Part shown: positions 12,194-24,700 of the stretch, one piece after another
Layout: the number at the start of each line of letters is the position of its first letter
How positions within the stretch are numbered: the first letter of the stretch is position 1
NCBI GenBank assembly: GCA_020086605.1
Contig: JACBWW010000093.1
Coordinates: 1,120,140 to 1,184,139, forward strand
Direction of reading: 5' to 3'
Origin: Lanius collurio
Taxonomy: Eukaryota; Chordata; Aves; Passeriformes; Laniidae
Length of the DNA stretch: 64,000 nucleotides
Notes under the pieces: model-generated
Told to the model about the DNA's origin: nothing
The model's input: the letters and a program-made list of their open reading frames with translations, nothing else
Databases searched by the model: none
Made by a program: the position numbers and the translations under genes

Positions 12194-12337
12194 CACTTCT
12201 CTTTGGGTTCCCTTAGCTCTTTCCATGGTGCAGAAGTCTTCAGGCCACAAGCACGTTGCATTATCCCAACAGCAAGACCTCAGTGAGACCTGTCACAGTT
12301 CTGCCTTCTGTGCTACCTGGCAATGTTACCAAAACAC
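12194..12337 (+). repeat. direct duplication, copy A
   Basis: About 145 bases shared with 14019-14160 in the same orientation, for example cttagctctttccatggtgc, gcattatcccaacagcaa and cctggcaatgttacca. There are scattered substitutions and a few small indels. The flanks differ, so this is a segment duplication or two copies of an unnamed dispersed repeat. Confidence 0.85.
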
Positions 12338-12429
12338 GTGTCGCTGCCTTCGGAATGCTCCCACCACTCCTGGCCAGATGCCAGTACCCCCAGGCAAGAG
12401 CAGCAGCCCCCAGCCCCTGCACTGAGCAG

Positions 12430-12745
12430 GGGCAGTGGGGTGCAGGCAGCAGCGAGCCGCTGGCAGGGGCGCAGAGCCGGGCAGCCCGCAGCTGAGAGCT
12501 GTCAGGCAGCTGCCTGCTGGGTGGGCTGGCCAGCCCCTCTGGCAGGGACATCAAGGCTGGAGGGTGGGAGGAGGACAATAGTCTTTTCTGCACTGAGCGA
12601 GAAGGATCTTTTGGAAGAGAGTGGCTGAGCAGAGAACGACAGAGCCCGCTGGAAGGAAGCGGGGCGGGGTTTGCAAGGAGGGAGAGCCGGCGTCGTGCAG
12701 CAGAGGATGGATTGCGATGCGGGGGAAGCTGGGCTCATCCTCACC
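12430..12745. promoter_or_regulatory. small CpG-rich patch, possible unannotated promoter
   Basis: A local cluster of CpGs with a GC box (GGGGCGGGG near 12662), surrounded by CpG-poor DNA. It could be a minor CpG island or start site of a non-coding transcript, or simply a GC-rich relic. No exon can be read from it. Confidence 0.25.
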
Positions 12746-14018
12746 AGTCTGGCAACCACAGGACACTTCCCACACATGTTCAGGACAGGACGGTATGAGG
12801 CACTGAAACTCTTTCATGCCATACCAGATTGCTGTTGTGCGGGGGGGGGGGGCGGGGGGAACCCCAAAGAGCCTGGGGCTGGCCAGGGCTAAGGCTCCAC
12901 AAATAACCTCAGAAACCAAGGAGGCAGCCAAAACGTGTAGTGTAATCACAGATAAACACATAATCTACTCAGGTTACACTGGGGGGAAACCACAGACCAC
13001 AAGCAGACAGGAGAAGAGAGGAACAACAAGCAAATCAGAGAAAGGAAAATCCACCAGGAGAGACAAAAGCAAGTCAGTAAATCACAAGGGCTGCTCCTTT
13101 TCTCCTGACCCTCTCCTTGTCTTCCCTGCCTGAGAAACTTCAGCCTTGCAAATTTTGCAAGGAGGAGCTCAGAAACTGGGAGTACGAAGCTCAGGCAGGA
13201 GCTCCACCGAGAATCTCCCTCTAACAGACATCTCTGCTGAGGTGGATGGAGAAGTGCATGGAGATTTACTGCTGGGCACCCAGGGCAACAGAGATGGTGG
13301 CCAAGCTCTGCACTCCAGCAATAGGCTCTGCAGCTCACTCCAGTTCCAAAAAAACAAGGGTCTTGGAAATACTGTGGAAATAGCCATACTGGTGGAGAGG
13401 ATCATTTCCCCCCTGCAAATCACAAGTTCACACAGCAAGGAGCCAAAAGGATGCCATGAGCCAGACTGAGTGGAGACCAGCATTGTCATCCAGGGAAAAC
13501 TTTTCAGAGTGCATTGAACTGAAGATGTGCAGATGGTCGGAGTAAAAAAACTGCAGGCATTTCCTCTTTTCCTGCCAGCACCTCCTGCCCAGCCCTGCGC
13601 TGGTCTGCAGGAGCTTATTCACAGATGAGTGCAGGCACAGGAATGCAGTGGGAGTAGAAACTTCTTTGAAGATTCCAGCCACGGCATGGCCAGTGGGAAT
13701 GCATAGCTGGAGAGGCTGAGCTGGGAGATAGCCACTGCTGTGAGATCTGCCATGAAATCCGTTCCTGGGAACGTTCTGCCAACCAGCCGCAGCTTTCCCA
13801 GCAGGGGTAAACATCAACCAAAACAAAAGAAGATTTTGCTTTTCTTTTGGAGACATGGAAGTAAATGCAATACAAGTAATATCTTCACACATTGCACCTC
13901 TGCCCCAGCCCTCCATGACCTGGGTGAGCTTCAGCAGGTCCTTGTAGGGTGGATGTTGGGGGTTGCTTCCTGGAGAAGTCCTTCCCAAAAGAAAGGAATC
14001 TCTGGCATTAAAACACCT
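12746..14018. other. gene-free stretch between duplication copies
   Basis: Apart from the G-run at 12841 nothing is recognised. Minus-strand frames here are unremarkable. Confidence 0.55.
12841..12857 (+). repeat. G-run (G12-C-G-rich)
   Basis: Twelve G, one C, then further G. It could form a G-quadruplex with nearby G tracts and is error-prone in sequencing. Confidence 0.85.
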
Positions 14019-14160
14019 CACTTCTCTTTGGGTACCCTTAGCTCTTTCCATGGTGCAGAGGTCTTCAGACTGCCAGCATGTTGCATTATCCCAACAGCAA
14101 CACCTCAGTGAGACCTGTCAGTTCTGCCTTCTCCAATACCTGGCAATGTTACCAAGACAT
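14019..14160 (+). repeat. direct duplication, copy B
   Basis: Partner of 12194-12337, about 1.8 kb downstream. The shared frame gives similar short translations in both copies, but there is no codon signature, so it is not called as coding. Confidence 0.85.
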
Positions 14161-14422
14161 GCTGGAGAGTTAGGCTTAGCTTTTCAGGGACCCACCTGAG
14201 ACAAAAAGGTGATAAATAAAAACGTGTGAAGTCGCTGACTCTTTTGGCACTTGAGGGCCAAGTATCTGTCCAGGTGTAACCCATTCAGTTGTAGCCCAGA
14301 CACCAGAGCAGGGGGCTCAATACTGACAATAAAACATCCTCTCACCCTGGGAAGCCAGGCAGGGTCTGGTCCTACCATTGGATGCATAGCCTTATCCCTC
14401 TGCATGCCACTGTGAGATCCTT

Positions 14423-14570
14423 GAATCATAGAATGATAGAATATCCTGACTTGGAAGGGGCACATAAGGATCATTGAGTCCTACTCCTGGCCCTGCACAG
14501 GACAACCCCAAGAATCCCACTATGTGCCTGACAGCAATGTCCTAATGTTCCTTGAGCTCTGGCAGGCTGG
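14423..14570 (-). mobile_element. CR1 LINE 3' end fragment
   Basis: Begins gaatcatagaatgatagaat, the CR1 terminal repeat in antisense, followed by ttggaaggggcacataagga, tcctggccctgcacaggaca and tgtgcctgacagcaatg. It ends near cttgagctctggcaggctgg. Same subfamily as 11750-11932 but inverted. Confidence 0.85.
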
Positions 14571-14930
14571 ATTCTGGACTACTCTTCCATCCAAATACTG
14601 CCCCAGGTGCTCCAGAGGAAGCCAGAACATTCTCCATCTCAGGAAAATGGGTGGCTTGCATGGGAGTAAGTCATGCTCTTCTGGGACCCAGCTCCAGGTC
14701 TGCTCAGAACCAGTTCCTCTGCTGTGCTAACAAGTATGCAAAAAAACCCACCAGAATATAAAAAATATTCCTGAGCTACCAGCCAAATATCCCTCCTGTT
14801 AAACGCATGACCTCTCTGCATTACCAGCTTTCTGTAGAGACCACACATAATGCCCGTGGATAAATCTCCCCTCTCTGGTTTCCGTTTCCATGAGGCCAAA
14901 CTGCTGGCTTACACCTTCCTCTGCTCTTCA

Positions 14931-14969
14931 CAGGGCATCATGCCCTGAGCAAAAAAAAAAAAAAAAAAA
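14931..14969. repeat. short palindrome followed by A19
   Basis: CAGGGCA-tca-TGCCCTG (14931-14947) is followed, after three bases, by 19 consecutive A (14951-14969). The A tract could be a simple repeat or the tail of a retroposed sequence; no source gene was recognised. Confidence 0.7.
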
Positions 14970-15164
14970 CAACACCTGCTGCTTTGCTTCCTTTGCAAGA
15001 CAACCACAGGGACCACAGCCCCAACTCTCTCGTGTGCCCCTGCAGCCTGGGCAGTGCTTAGGAAGCTCCAGCATCCACGCTGAAGGATACTGTGAGCAGC
15101 AGGATGGGGAGGACACTTGTGAAAGCAGAAGCAATTACTTTTTGCCTGTCTATGGAAAGGCAGG

Positions 15165-15228
15165 GCTTTGGGCTTTCCCAAAGCTCACTTATGGACATGT
15201 TGGGCTTTCCCCAACATGTCCATAAGTG
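15165..15228. repeat. two adjacent perfect hairpins
   Basis: Hairpin 1 has 8-bp arms 15165-15172 and 15177-15184 with a 4-base loop. Hairpin 2 has perfect 19-bp arms, cacttatggacatgttggg (15186-15204) and its complement (15210-15228), with a 5-base loop. Both share the core TTGGGCTTTCCC. The stem is too short for a typical microRNA precursor. A template-switch origin is plausible. Confidence 0.9.
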
Positions 15229-16319
15229 CAGATTTCTTGCCCTTTTCCTGAAGATTTCCTTGACCTCCAGCATTGTGTTGCCATCCATGAGACAGGAGAT
15301 CAGAGCATGCAGCCAGAATCACCCCAGGTGGGTCTGAACCCTGTGGGAAATTCATATGGAAGGAGAATGTGGGAGGATGTCAGATACTGGGGTGGGTGGG
15401 TGCACCTGATCAGAAAACTGGGGATAGGGGGGGGAGTTATGTGGGTGGACTGGGACCTGAGAGCTGAAAGGAGACAGTCAGAGGGAGCATGGGAGGCTTG
15501 GCTGGAGCTTGCTGGTGGCCTGTGCAAACACAACGGGAGCTGTTTGCAGAGAGAAGTGGGAGAGGGTCCTACCAGGGTCTGTGGTTGGAAGAAGGGCTGC
15601 CATGTCCCCAGTTCACAGGAGGGCAAGTGGCTCCCAATCACACAGACAACAGTACAGGATTGCATGGAAATACCTCCTGAACAAGGATCACAAGACCAGG
15701 GAGAGCCCAGCTTCTTGTATGCACCACCTGCCTTAGCCAAGCTGAGCAGAAATAGATGAAATACACCTTCAAATAACCAGGTTGAGTGTCTTCACAGCTT
15801 AAATCCTGAGCAGAGGGGCTGTAGAGACCATGAGTCAGCTCTGTATTAATAGCAAGTAAGAAATCAGGCAGGTGTCAGGGTCTAACAAGGGCATGACAGA
15901 CACCATGCTCCCCTGGCCTGAGAAGTTATTATTGCTCCAAGGAATTAATATTTCCCATGCTCCAGCATTCCCTACCTCCTTCCTTCCTGAGGGGGTCTTG
16001 CTGTCCCCAGCAACTCCTATCTGCTGCACCAGATGGATGTGACTTCTCACAGGGAAGGATCCAAGGCCACTGGCAGCATCCCAGGAAGTGGAACAGTTTG
16101 AGGAAGGCTTAGGAGCTTGCTCCCAAAACAAACTGTGAGGCAGGGGAGCTTCCTAAATGCACACCCCCCCCCAGCCCATCTCATCCATCTACTGGATCCC
16201 ACAGAGGCTCTCAGCACACTGTCCTGGAGGGCTGGGAAAGTCTTGGCTCACACAGGCTGCCCAGAGCAGACTCCCAGCTCACTTCCACCTGTTTCTGATA
16301 AGCTCACTAATCCCTCCCC

Positions 16320-16640
16320 CTTAATGATTCTTTATTAATGGATGCTGCTGTCTTCATTACATGCCTTAATTAGTGTTTTGTGAGCAAATTCAAGGGGATA
16401 AAGAAGCGTGTCACATTTTCCAGTGGGGGCTTTGTGCACAGCTACCAAAATAACTTTGTGAAGCTGGAGTTCCTGTTTCACCCTGCCCATGAGCCATGTT
16501 TCTGCCTAATCCAGCAAGCAGGCTGGGTAAGCTGAGCGGCTGCTCACTGCCCAGCTCCCCGCCCTTCCTCCCTGGCTGGGCTCACTGAGCTCCCACAAGC
16601 CAATGAATTTCAGTCATGCATAGACTTGAAGAGAGATTTG
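16320..16640. promoter_or_regulatory. candidate conserved non-coding block
   Basis: Dense TAAT/ATTA sites (ccttaatgattctttattaa, ttaattagtg) and low repeat-like character. It also has TTAATTAG and ATGCAT motifs. Enhancer status is inferred from motif density alone. Confidence 0.25.
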
Positions 16641-17799
16641 TCACTAGGAATTAAAAAATTGTGGAAAATCCTGGACCTCTACTGCCATGTTCAGTGGACT
16701 GCTTTGCCCCCACCATGCTGCCTGCCTGGGGATGGGTCTGAGGGCAGTTGGGTGGTCCCTGAAGACCAATGCTGATCCAGCTGGCCACTGAGGCTTAAAG
16801 TTTGAGGAAGTTTCCTGAGATATCCCCAGCATCCTTGGAGAAATGGAAAAATCCCTCTAGAGTCCCTGCTTTCTCCTGAACCAGATGTGGGAATGACGTG
16901 GGATGGCTCCAGCACAAGAGGACCCATGGAGCCCCATTACCAGCAGAGCAGCACTGGCCATCACCAGTGTTTCTGGGCAAAGAGGGACTGGCAGGAGCCA
17001 GTTCCATGCAGGCAGTACCACCAGGATGGGATCTGAAGCAGCCAGCCCTCAGCTCCACCCAAGAGGGAAAAAAAGCCAGAGCAGTTGGCTAATGTGACCA
17101 GCACCACTCCAGGTGGCCTCCCCTGGCACAGGCTGTTCCATACCCAGCATCCTACTGAAGCCAGCACAGTCTCTGTCCCCCTTGGGCACTTCAGGACCAG
17201 CCCCTGCTCCTCACACATCTGAGACCACAAGCAGGAATACAGCAGATGTGCCTCCATCATCCTGACCTGTGTCCTGGGGCTGGCCACCATCCCACCAGCA
17301 TAGCACAGGAAGTCTGGTGACCCACACCTTCACACAGCCCTGACTCAGATCTGCAAACCCTCTTTATGGATTCAATGGCTGCATGGATGCCAGGCCATAG
17401 TGTCAGAAATTTCCTGAACCTAATTTAATCTTAAAAAAACCTGTAATTTTTGCTTGCCATTTGTGCCTGTTTGCACTAACAGCTTGAGGCTCCTCCTGGC
17501 TTGTGCCTGATCCAAGGTTCCTTATGCCAGAAAAAAGCAGAGGATCCTCCTCCTGGGGAAGCTCTCTCCCACGAAGAAAGCAGCGATGCCAAGTCTGGTG
17601 CATACCAGCCGTGGCTGCATTACAGGTAGGATCATCTCCCCAGGTGCTGCAGTGGTTCCTCCTGCATTAACCCCTTGACATTCCTGCCAACACATATCAG
17701 TTCCCATTAGGGCTTTTCCCACTTTCCCCAGGAGTGAAATGAACCAAAACTTGCCCCTTCGTCATGGCTCTGAGGAGAATTTAATTCCAAGGTTCAAAG

Positions 17800-18060
17800 C
17801 TTCTCCATCCCTTCCCAGATAAAAGGGTGATCAGCAAAAGGGGATGAGCTGGTTAATAAAAGCCAAAGAAGAAAGCAGGACTGAAGGGCCGCGCCTATAG
17901 AGCAAAACCCAGCAGGAGAGAAGCAGCTTTTCTCCAGGCAAGCCTTTCCCCAGTTAATAATTACAAGCCAGGCCCGCCAGTTCCAAGCCACTGCTCCACA
18001 AGAAAAGGCAATTAATTTAAGACTAATAGGATTTTAAATTCAAAACAATCCCAAGTGGGT
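17800..18060. promoter_or_regulatory. candidate conserved non-coding block
   Basis: AT-rich run with several homeodomain-type cores (GGTTAATAAAA, GTTAATAATTAC, GCAATTAATTTAAG), standing out from the surrounding composition. Inference only. Confidence 0.22.
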
Positions 18061-21000
18061 TTGTGTGGCAGGCTGTGAATGCACTGGAGAGCCAGCCAGC
18101 AGCAGGTGGGACGGGGGCTGGATTTGGCAGAGCAGATGGAGGAATTAATGGCCAAGAGATGAAATCTTATGTCCTGCAGCCACTGGGATGGCAGGTCCCC
18201 ATTCAGAGGGCAGCCCAGTGGGGGCTCTCTCCTCAATGGGAGGATGGCAAGGAGTTGTCTCACTGAGTTCACGCCAGTGGCAGCAACTGGACACAAAGAG
18301 AAGCCACCAGCCCGTGCTGAGCCCAGACCACCTCTGGCACTGGAAACAAGGGACTCCAAAACCCATCCCCAGCAGAGACTGCTGTGCATTGGCCCAGGGA
18401 CCATGACCATCTCCTGTCTCCTGATAGCAGGTCCTCCATGAGGTGTAAGCATGCCCCAGCCATCCTTACTCTGACCTGGCATGGACTGAGTGTCCTAGGG
18501 AAGTCAAACTAGGCCTTGGGCTCTTCCTGCCGCTCAGCCTACAATGGCAGATATGCTGTCAGCCCCTGCAGGCACCTCATGGCTGGGTTTCCACCTCCCA
18601 CTCCAGATGGGCAGTTACAAAATCTCTTCCTAGTCCCCTGGGGACTGACTCTCCAGCAGCACCCAAACAGACTGAGCTCAGAAAAAGGGAGCTATGCCAG
18701 CCTGTGTCTGAGGAGAGGGTTAGGAGGGCAGGAACAGGGGACTCATGGGATTTGCATGGTGTTGGTAGGGAAGGGACAAGCACAGGGGCCCTGCCCTGAT
18801 CCCCTCCTTGGCAGCCAGAGCCCTGCCGAGTTCCCAGCATGTGTTGGGAGATGCTAGAGCTGAAATCCATGTGGGGTCACACAGCAGCAGAGGTGTGTGT
18901 AGAAACAAGACAGCAAAGTGCCATACTATGGGCTGTGCTGACAGGGATCTGCAGCTGCACTGGTCAGAGCCATGAATGGGGCTTGACCCAACAGTTACGC
19001 CCTCTTCACACTATAGCCTCAAAAGGTCTGGGATTTACCCTTTTTGCAAGGAAAGGCCCCTCTAAGTCTGACTGAAACAGCCTCTTCTGAAGTATTTTAG
19101 CATGAACACATCACTCCTGAGCATCTGGAGGTGTGGGCTCAGCCTCCTAAGGGGCTTAGATGTTGCAGCATGTCCAAATACCCTCATGAGTCTGGGTTTT
19201 GGCATCTGGTGTCACTACAGCAATTCCCTGCTGTGTCTGTAGGGACTCTGCGGACACAAGGAGCATCCCATGAATCTTTGGTGCCATCAGCCCTCATGGA
19301 AGCATCTGCCATTCGCAGTGCACTTTCAAGGCAGGAAAAGGGAGGCTCCATTCAGGAATACACACCTGTTCCACAGGTGTTTGAAGAACATTTTAAGAAA
19401 GTCCCCATGCAGAAAGATTGGTATTAAGTCCTCACAAGATTTCAGGGTACTCAGCCTGGTAAATAAGGAGTGTTGGTATCTGTGCAGTGTCTTCAATCAA
19501 CCCCCTTGCCCCTGGGCAATGAAGAACCACAGCACTGAACCGAAGTGGCCCTGCCCCTGGCAGGTCCCTGGAGGGAGCACTGTCCAGACTGGGGGCTGGG
19601 GTCATGTCTCACATACTGTATCCATCTCCAAGACAAGACAGATACCAGGCATGGAAAATGTTCAAGAGGAGGGTGCAGAAGAGCTTCCCAACACCAGAAT
19701 GTTCCTTCTTTAAATTTTCCACAGTCACAGGCACCAAGCCTGTTCCTTACCTGGGTCACACAGAACATTTCTCCTGGCCTTATTTTGAGAGATTATTTTT
19801 ACCCAATATCCCACTTTCTCTAGGAAAACAAACCCCAAACACTAGCCTGGGGATAACTCCAGCCTCAGCTATGAGAGCTGGCAGGGTTGCAAAGCATTCA
19901 GTGACGAGTCTTTCATTGTGGGAAACACTGAGTGACCTTTATGTGATGGGTGGAGTTTCTCCAGGCAAACAGGAGGGATTTATGGACCTGGCCACAGGCT
20001 GGGGGAAAGCTCCCATGAAATGTCTTTGTCACTAGCCACAGGAAGGACATGACCTATGGCACTAACCTCGCAGGCCAAGAGTCTGCATGAAGAAGGGGGC
20101 TGGTCCTGCAGGATGATCCCACATGAATGAGATGAAAAACCAGGGATCTTCACCTAGCTGCTACCATTAAATGAGTTCTAGCTAGACACATTTAGCAGCG
20201 AGAGAGAGGAATGGAGAAGACTGAGACCCCAAAAACACAGCTGTGATGATGGAGGAAGATAAAGGTAGGCTGCTTTGACCCCACTACAAAAAGTTGCTTG
20301 TCCCTGCAAAGCTGATGAAGAAAGCTGTCCAGATAGTAGGTGGAAGTAGGTCAGCAGGCAAGAAGGAAGATTCTGAGGGTCTGAGGAATTGTCAAGGCTC
20401 CCCAAATCTCGCTGCATCCTCTCATGTGAAAACACCAGTGGGAGGAGGAAAATGCAGTGGCTTGTAAGATGGCCAGAAAGTCACACAGAAAAGGTCACTG
20501 GGTTCTAATAGAGGATGGAAAATAAAGTCTTTGTTGCAGGTATGATTAGGAGGGAGTAGAGCATCATTCTACTAATCCAGGACCAATAACCAGACAAGGG
20601 ACCTCTGGTCTGGTTGGATGGGACAACATCAGCTGTTCCTCCTCCTCTGGAAGAGTGATTCCCATCTGGACATCATGATAAGAGAGATGGCACTCAAAGC
20701 CAAACAGGCACAGTGGGCAGAGGGTGGAGATCCTGTACAAGTCTGGGACTGGGCATGAAGAAAGTTTGGGAAAAACACAGATGCAATGTTTATTGGAGCA
20801 GGAGAAGGACCTCATAGCCCAAGTGCAGAGACAGGCCAGAGTGTTATTAGAAAGCATCACCCCGCAGAGAACAGCAGGAGCTCTTTCGAGCTGTGGCTTA
20901 TGCCACTGTGAGGAAAACTAAAAGCCAGCAAGAAAGACAGAAAGAAAACCCACAGTGGTTCCAAGAGCCAAAGAAGCAAGAGTCCCATGGCTGGAGAAGA

Positions 21001-21399
21001 AGAAGCCTGTTGGGATGTGATGCAGAGCTGTGCTGCTGTCTCAGGGTCAGCCAAGCAGAGAAGCCCGTTCTCCTGGGTCAAAAACCACGATTGGGTTTGG
21101 GATGCTCAGAGGACCAGTGACAAATGCTGGCTACCAGCCATTCAAATAAACAGTAGGCATCCAGTTGGCCAGTGGCCACTCAAATAACCAGCCCCGAGCT
21201 AAAAAAATACAGTAAGCTAGTAAATTTAGTAACCTAAAGAGAAACATTCCACTACCAACCAGCATGCAAATAAGCCAGAAGGGGATATAGAGCTGACACA
21301 GTCCCCTGTTCAGCTTTTGATATTCAATGGCTCTTATCCAACTGGCTGCCAGTTGGTTATTTGCATTGGAACAGGAAACAAATTTTTCTCCTATTTATA

Positions 21400-21785
21400 C
21401 TGCTTACCTCAGGAATAAACTAATTACTGTTATAAAATCCCATTCCCACAGTGTCCAGCACACATCTGTAACCTCTGGAAGGGACAAATGTGCGCAACTT
21501 GCCAGCTGGACTGTTCCAGCAAAATGGCCAAATCCCAGCTTGCTTTTTCGTTGGCTCTCCTGACTGGATGATGAAGCAAAGCCTTCCCTGCAAACACCCC
21601 TGCTGCATCAGCTGTTTACCTTGCACATAAGCAGATCACTGCTACAAAATGCTCTTCCAAAGCTGTTCAGCACACAGCAAGACAGCCTCAGGACAGGAAG
21701 AGGAGCAGGGAGCAATCTGCTGGTGTTTCAGTTCCTGTGGCCAGCTGGCTGTTCCAAGTGTCCAGGCTGTGGAGCAGCTGGAATG
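21400..21785 (+). repeat. diverged tandem duplication, period about 210 bp
   Basis: The segment from 21400 (ctgcttacctcagga..., then attactgttataaaat and tccagcacaca) recurs from about 21612 (ctgtttaccttgcac..., atcactgctacaaaat, ttcagcacaca). Both copies continue to a 'ccagctgg.ctgttcca' block. Identity is modest, so copy limits are approximate. Confidence 0.45.
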
Positions 21786-24700
21786 GAGGTGGTCGGGCCA
21801 TGGTGAGATCCACACGTCACTAGATGGAGTTTGACAGCGAGACAGCCCCACCTCCCTGTCCGGCTGCTGGGATGGTCTCCACTGGAGATGTTCTCTGATT
21901 GTGCTGGCAGAAGGGCATTTCTGAGGTCCAGCACTGGCAAAGGACTTCAAGTCCTACCACAGTGGAAGCCATGCCATCCTCATGTACATATGCAATTGTA
22001 ACACAACGTGCTCTTGGCAGACAGACCCCGCAGAGCCCAACACATTTCCTAGCATGGAAATCCTATCCAGTACCTTCCCACCAACTCACATACAAAAGGA
22101 AGCACCTACATCAACTACTGCCCTGTGTGCAGGAAGGGACCCAACAGCCACGGCCATACCCAGAACCCCCAGCTGGGATGGACCAAGCAATGCACAACAG
22201 AGCAGGAAGAAACCAGGCATTCAAGAACACTGCAGTCCAGCCAACTCTCAGTGCTCATTTTGGAAGACTTGCTATTTCCTTCAAGACCCAGCTCCTGGAA
22301 TCAGGGGATTACCAAAGGAAGACTGAATTATTCCCCTGCATCAAATCCACACTTTCTTACAGAATGCCTCTGGCAGATGGCATCTATGGAGCATGTAGAG
22401 TGTTCCTATACTTTCATCTAATTTTTACAGGCAGACTTGCCAGGTCCTGACCCACGAACACATTGCAATCACATGCTAGATCCACTTTACTCACTGCAAA
22501 CTCCCTGCTGCCTTTGGCTCCCTCCCCATATAGACCTTGGCAGAGAGATGTGCTGTGGTTCTCTTTTGCCAGAGCACCACTCACCTGAGCGAGCAGATCT
22601 CTGTGTGCTGCCATGCCATGGCATTCCCTCTGCAGAACTTTGCAGAGCTCCACATGGATTTGGAGGCCAGGAAGAAATGATGGGTGATACTCTGTCCCCT
22701 CTCTAAGTTGCCTATGGTTTCTGGCACACGTGGACACCAGGCACGGCCTGAAGAGCTGCTCTACAGGGCTGGGAACAGGTGGAATGAAGTGGAACTGGCA
22801 GGGAGGAAAGTCCACAAGGAATCCTGAATTCTGTCTGACTTGGGATGTACCTCATCTGGCATTCTCCATACAAGCTTGTGAAGGCAGGCTACAGGAACAG
22901 ACTAGCAGAGGTTAGGCAAGAAGATGAGGAGGAAGGACAATGGGGGGACAAGGAACACAGTGCTAGCTAGATACTGCATCCACAGGCTTGTCTGCTGGGA
23001 TGTGAATAGAGCAGCAAGGATAGTCCTCCTCAGGTCTCACCTGGTTACTGAGAGCTGGTGATTTCCTCCACTTTGGCATTTAAGTACTTTGGCACTCTTT
23101 GCACGCCAGGTGTGGCCAGGCAGAAGTGCCCATGCATCTTTAAATAAGGCAACACAGATGGGGCAAGTATGATTTTATCCAAAGTGTACATGGGATATTT
23201 TTTTTTCTTTTTGTGAGGGTGGAATAGTCCCTTCACACATTTAGAAATCAGGTTTCTATTCATATATCTGGAGATGCCAAGAAGAGCCACATCAGGAGAG
23301 ATCACACTGTTGTGCAGAGCAGCCTTTTGATATCAGAGATAATACTTTCTGAAAACATTCAACTTCTCTTTCTACTCCCAGGTGTGGGCTGTTTTCCAGC
23401 CCCACACTTTGACATGTTTGTCTCTCTGTTTGCCTACATCTATCCTCCTGCTCCTATGGGCCACAGCATCAGCAGGAGAAAGACTTATCCAGTTTGGATG
23501 AAATACCAGTTATGACCCTCACCAGTGAGCCTGGTCTGGATTAACCTCCCCCCCCAGCACTCTGTGACTCCAGTCAGGGCAGTGGTCCTCATGGTGGATA
23601 TAAGATTCAGGAGAAGGTTTGGGAACCATGTTCCTGAACAAACTCCTGTGGAAGCTTCACCTCAGGGGTTTCAGGACCTACAGAGGGTCTTGGAGAGCAG
23701 CTCTAAGTGGTAAGGGCCTGAGTGAGAAGATGCTGTGTGGCTACAGTCCATCACCCAGTCCCTGCTGGAGATTCCATGAAGGTTGCTGGCTGACACAGTT
23801 GGGCCATGATACATGTTCATCTGCCAGGCATCCAGACAGATGAAATGAGCTATAAAGAGACCCAGACAGATAAATCCAGCCCAATTGGCTTGCTGAGCTG
23901 ACCAGCAGGCCCTGGCAGAAAGCAAGGCTGACAGCAGCTGAAGGGTCTGTCCTGGTCTTCCTTGGAGCTTTTGGAATTCCAGAAGCTGGGACAGGAGAGG
24001 AGCTCACGGCTGCAGAGCAGGATTGCCCCTTGCAGTTGGGCAGAGTGCAAGGAAGGGCAATGGCAGCCTGAGTGGTGGAGTAAGAGCAAGAGCAACCTGC
24101 GCTGGACAAGGAGGCAGGAGAACATGGGCATGTGGAATGGAGCCAGCTGAAGATGGCCTGTGGAGAAAAATGGAGATTTGTCGTTGCAGGTCTAGGCAAG
24201 GCAGGTGGGATGGGCGCACACCTGGCCCTGCAGAAGGAAAGCACTAGGTGAAGATGGAGTCAGGATTGGTGATGGATCAGTGATCTTCCTGGGTCCATTT
24301 CCCAGTGAGGTGCTTCCCCATTATCCCTCCTATCTCATGTCCACCATAATGTAGTTTCTGGTCATGAGCAGGGCTGGATAAGAAGAGCAACTCCCATGAC
24401 CCAGGGGGCTGGAGGATCTCTGTCAGGCATGCACCAGGACAGGAGATTCCCTGAGCTGGCAGCAGCTTGGAAGCTCTGTGCTGCAAGATTTGAGCAATTT
24501 CTGAGACAGCAAACCCAACCCAACAGAAACCAAACCCCTCTCGCCACCTACAAATCCCAAATCCAGACAATTTTCCTGGGGTCTGAGCAGAGACAGCATC
24601 TCCCCAGGAGCTGAAGTCCACCCCAGATGGAGAAAGAACCTCTGAGGCCGGGTGAAAGTTAGTGGTGCCCCCCAGGGATTTTTCCACTGGTCTTCCCACA

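Noticed and set aside
13428..14051. 207-codon minus-strand frame overlapping duplication copy B
   Set aside because: No protein resemblance, and it does not extend to the equivalent position of copy A.
15165..15228. microRNA precursor
   Set aside because: The stem is 19 bp with a 5-base loop, too short for a canonical pre-miRNA, and there is no extended pairing outside.
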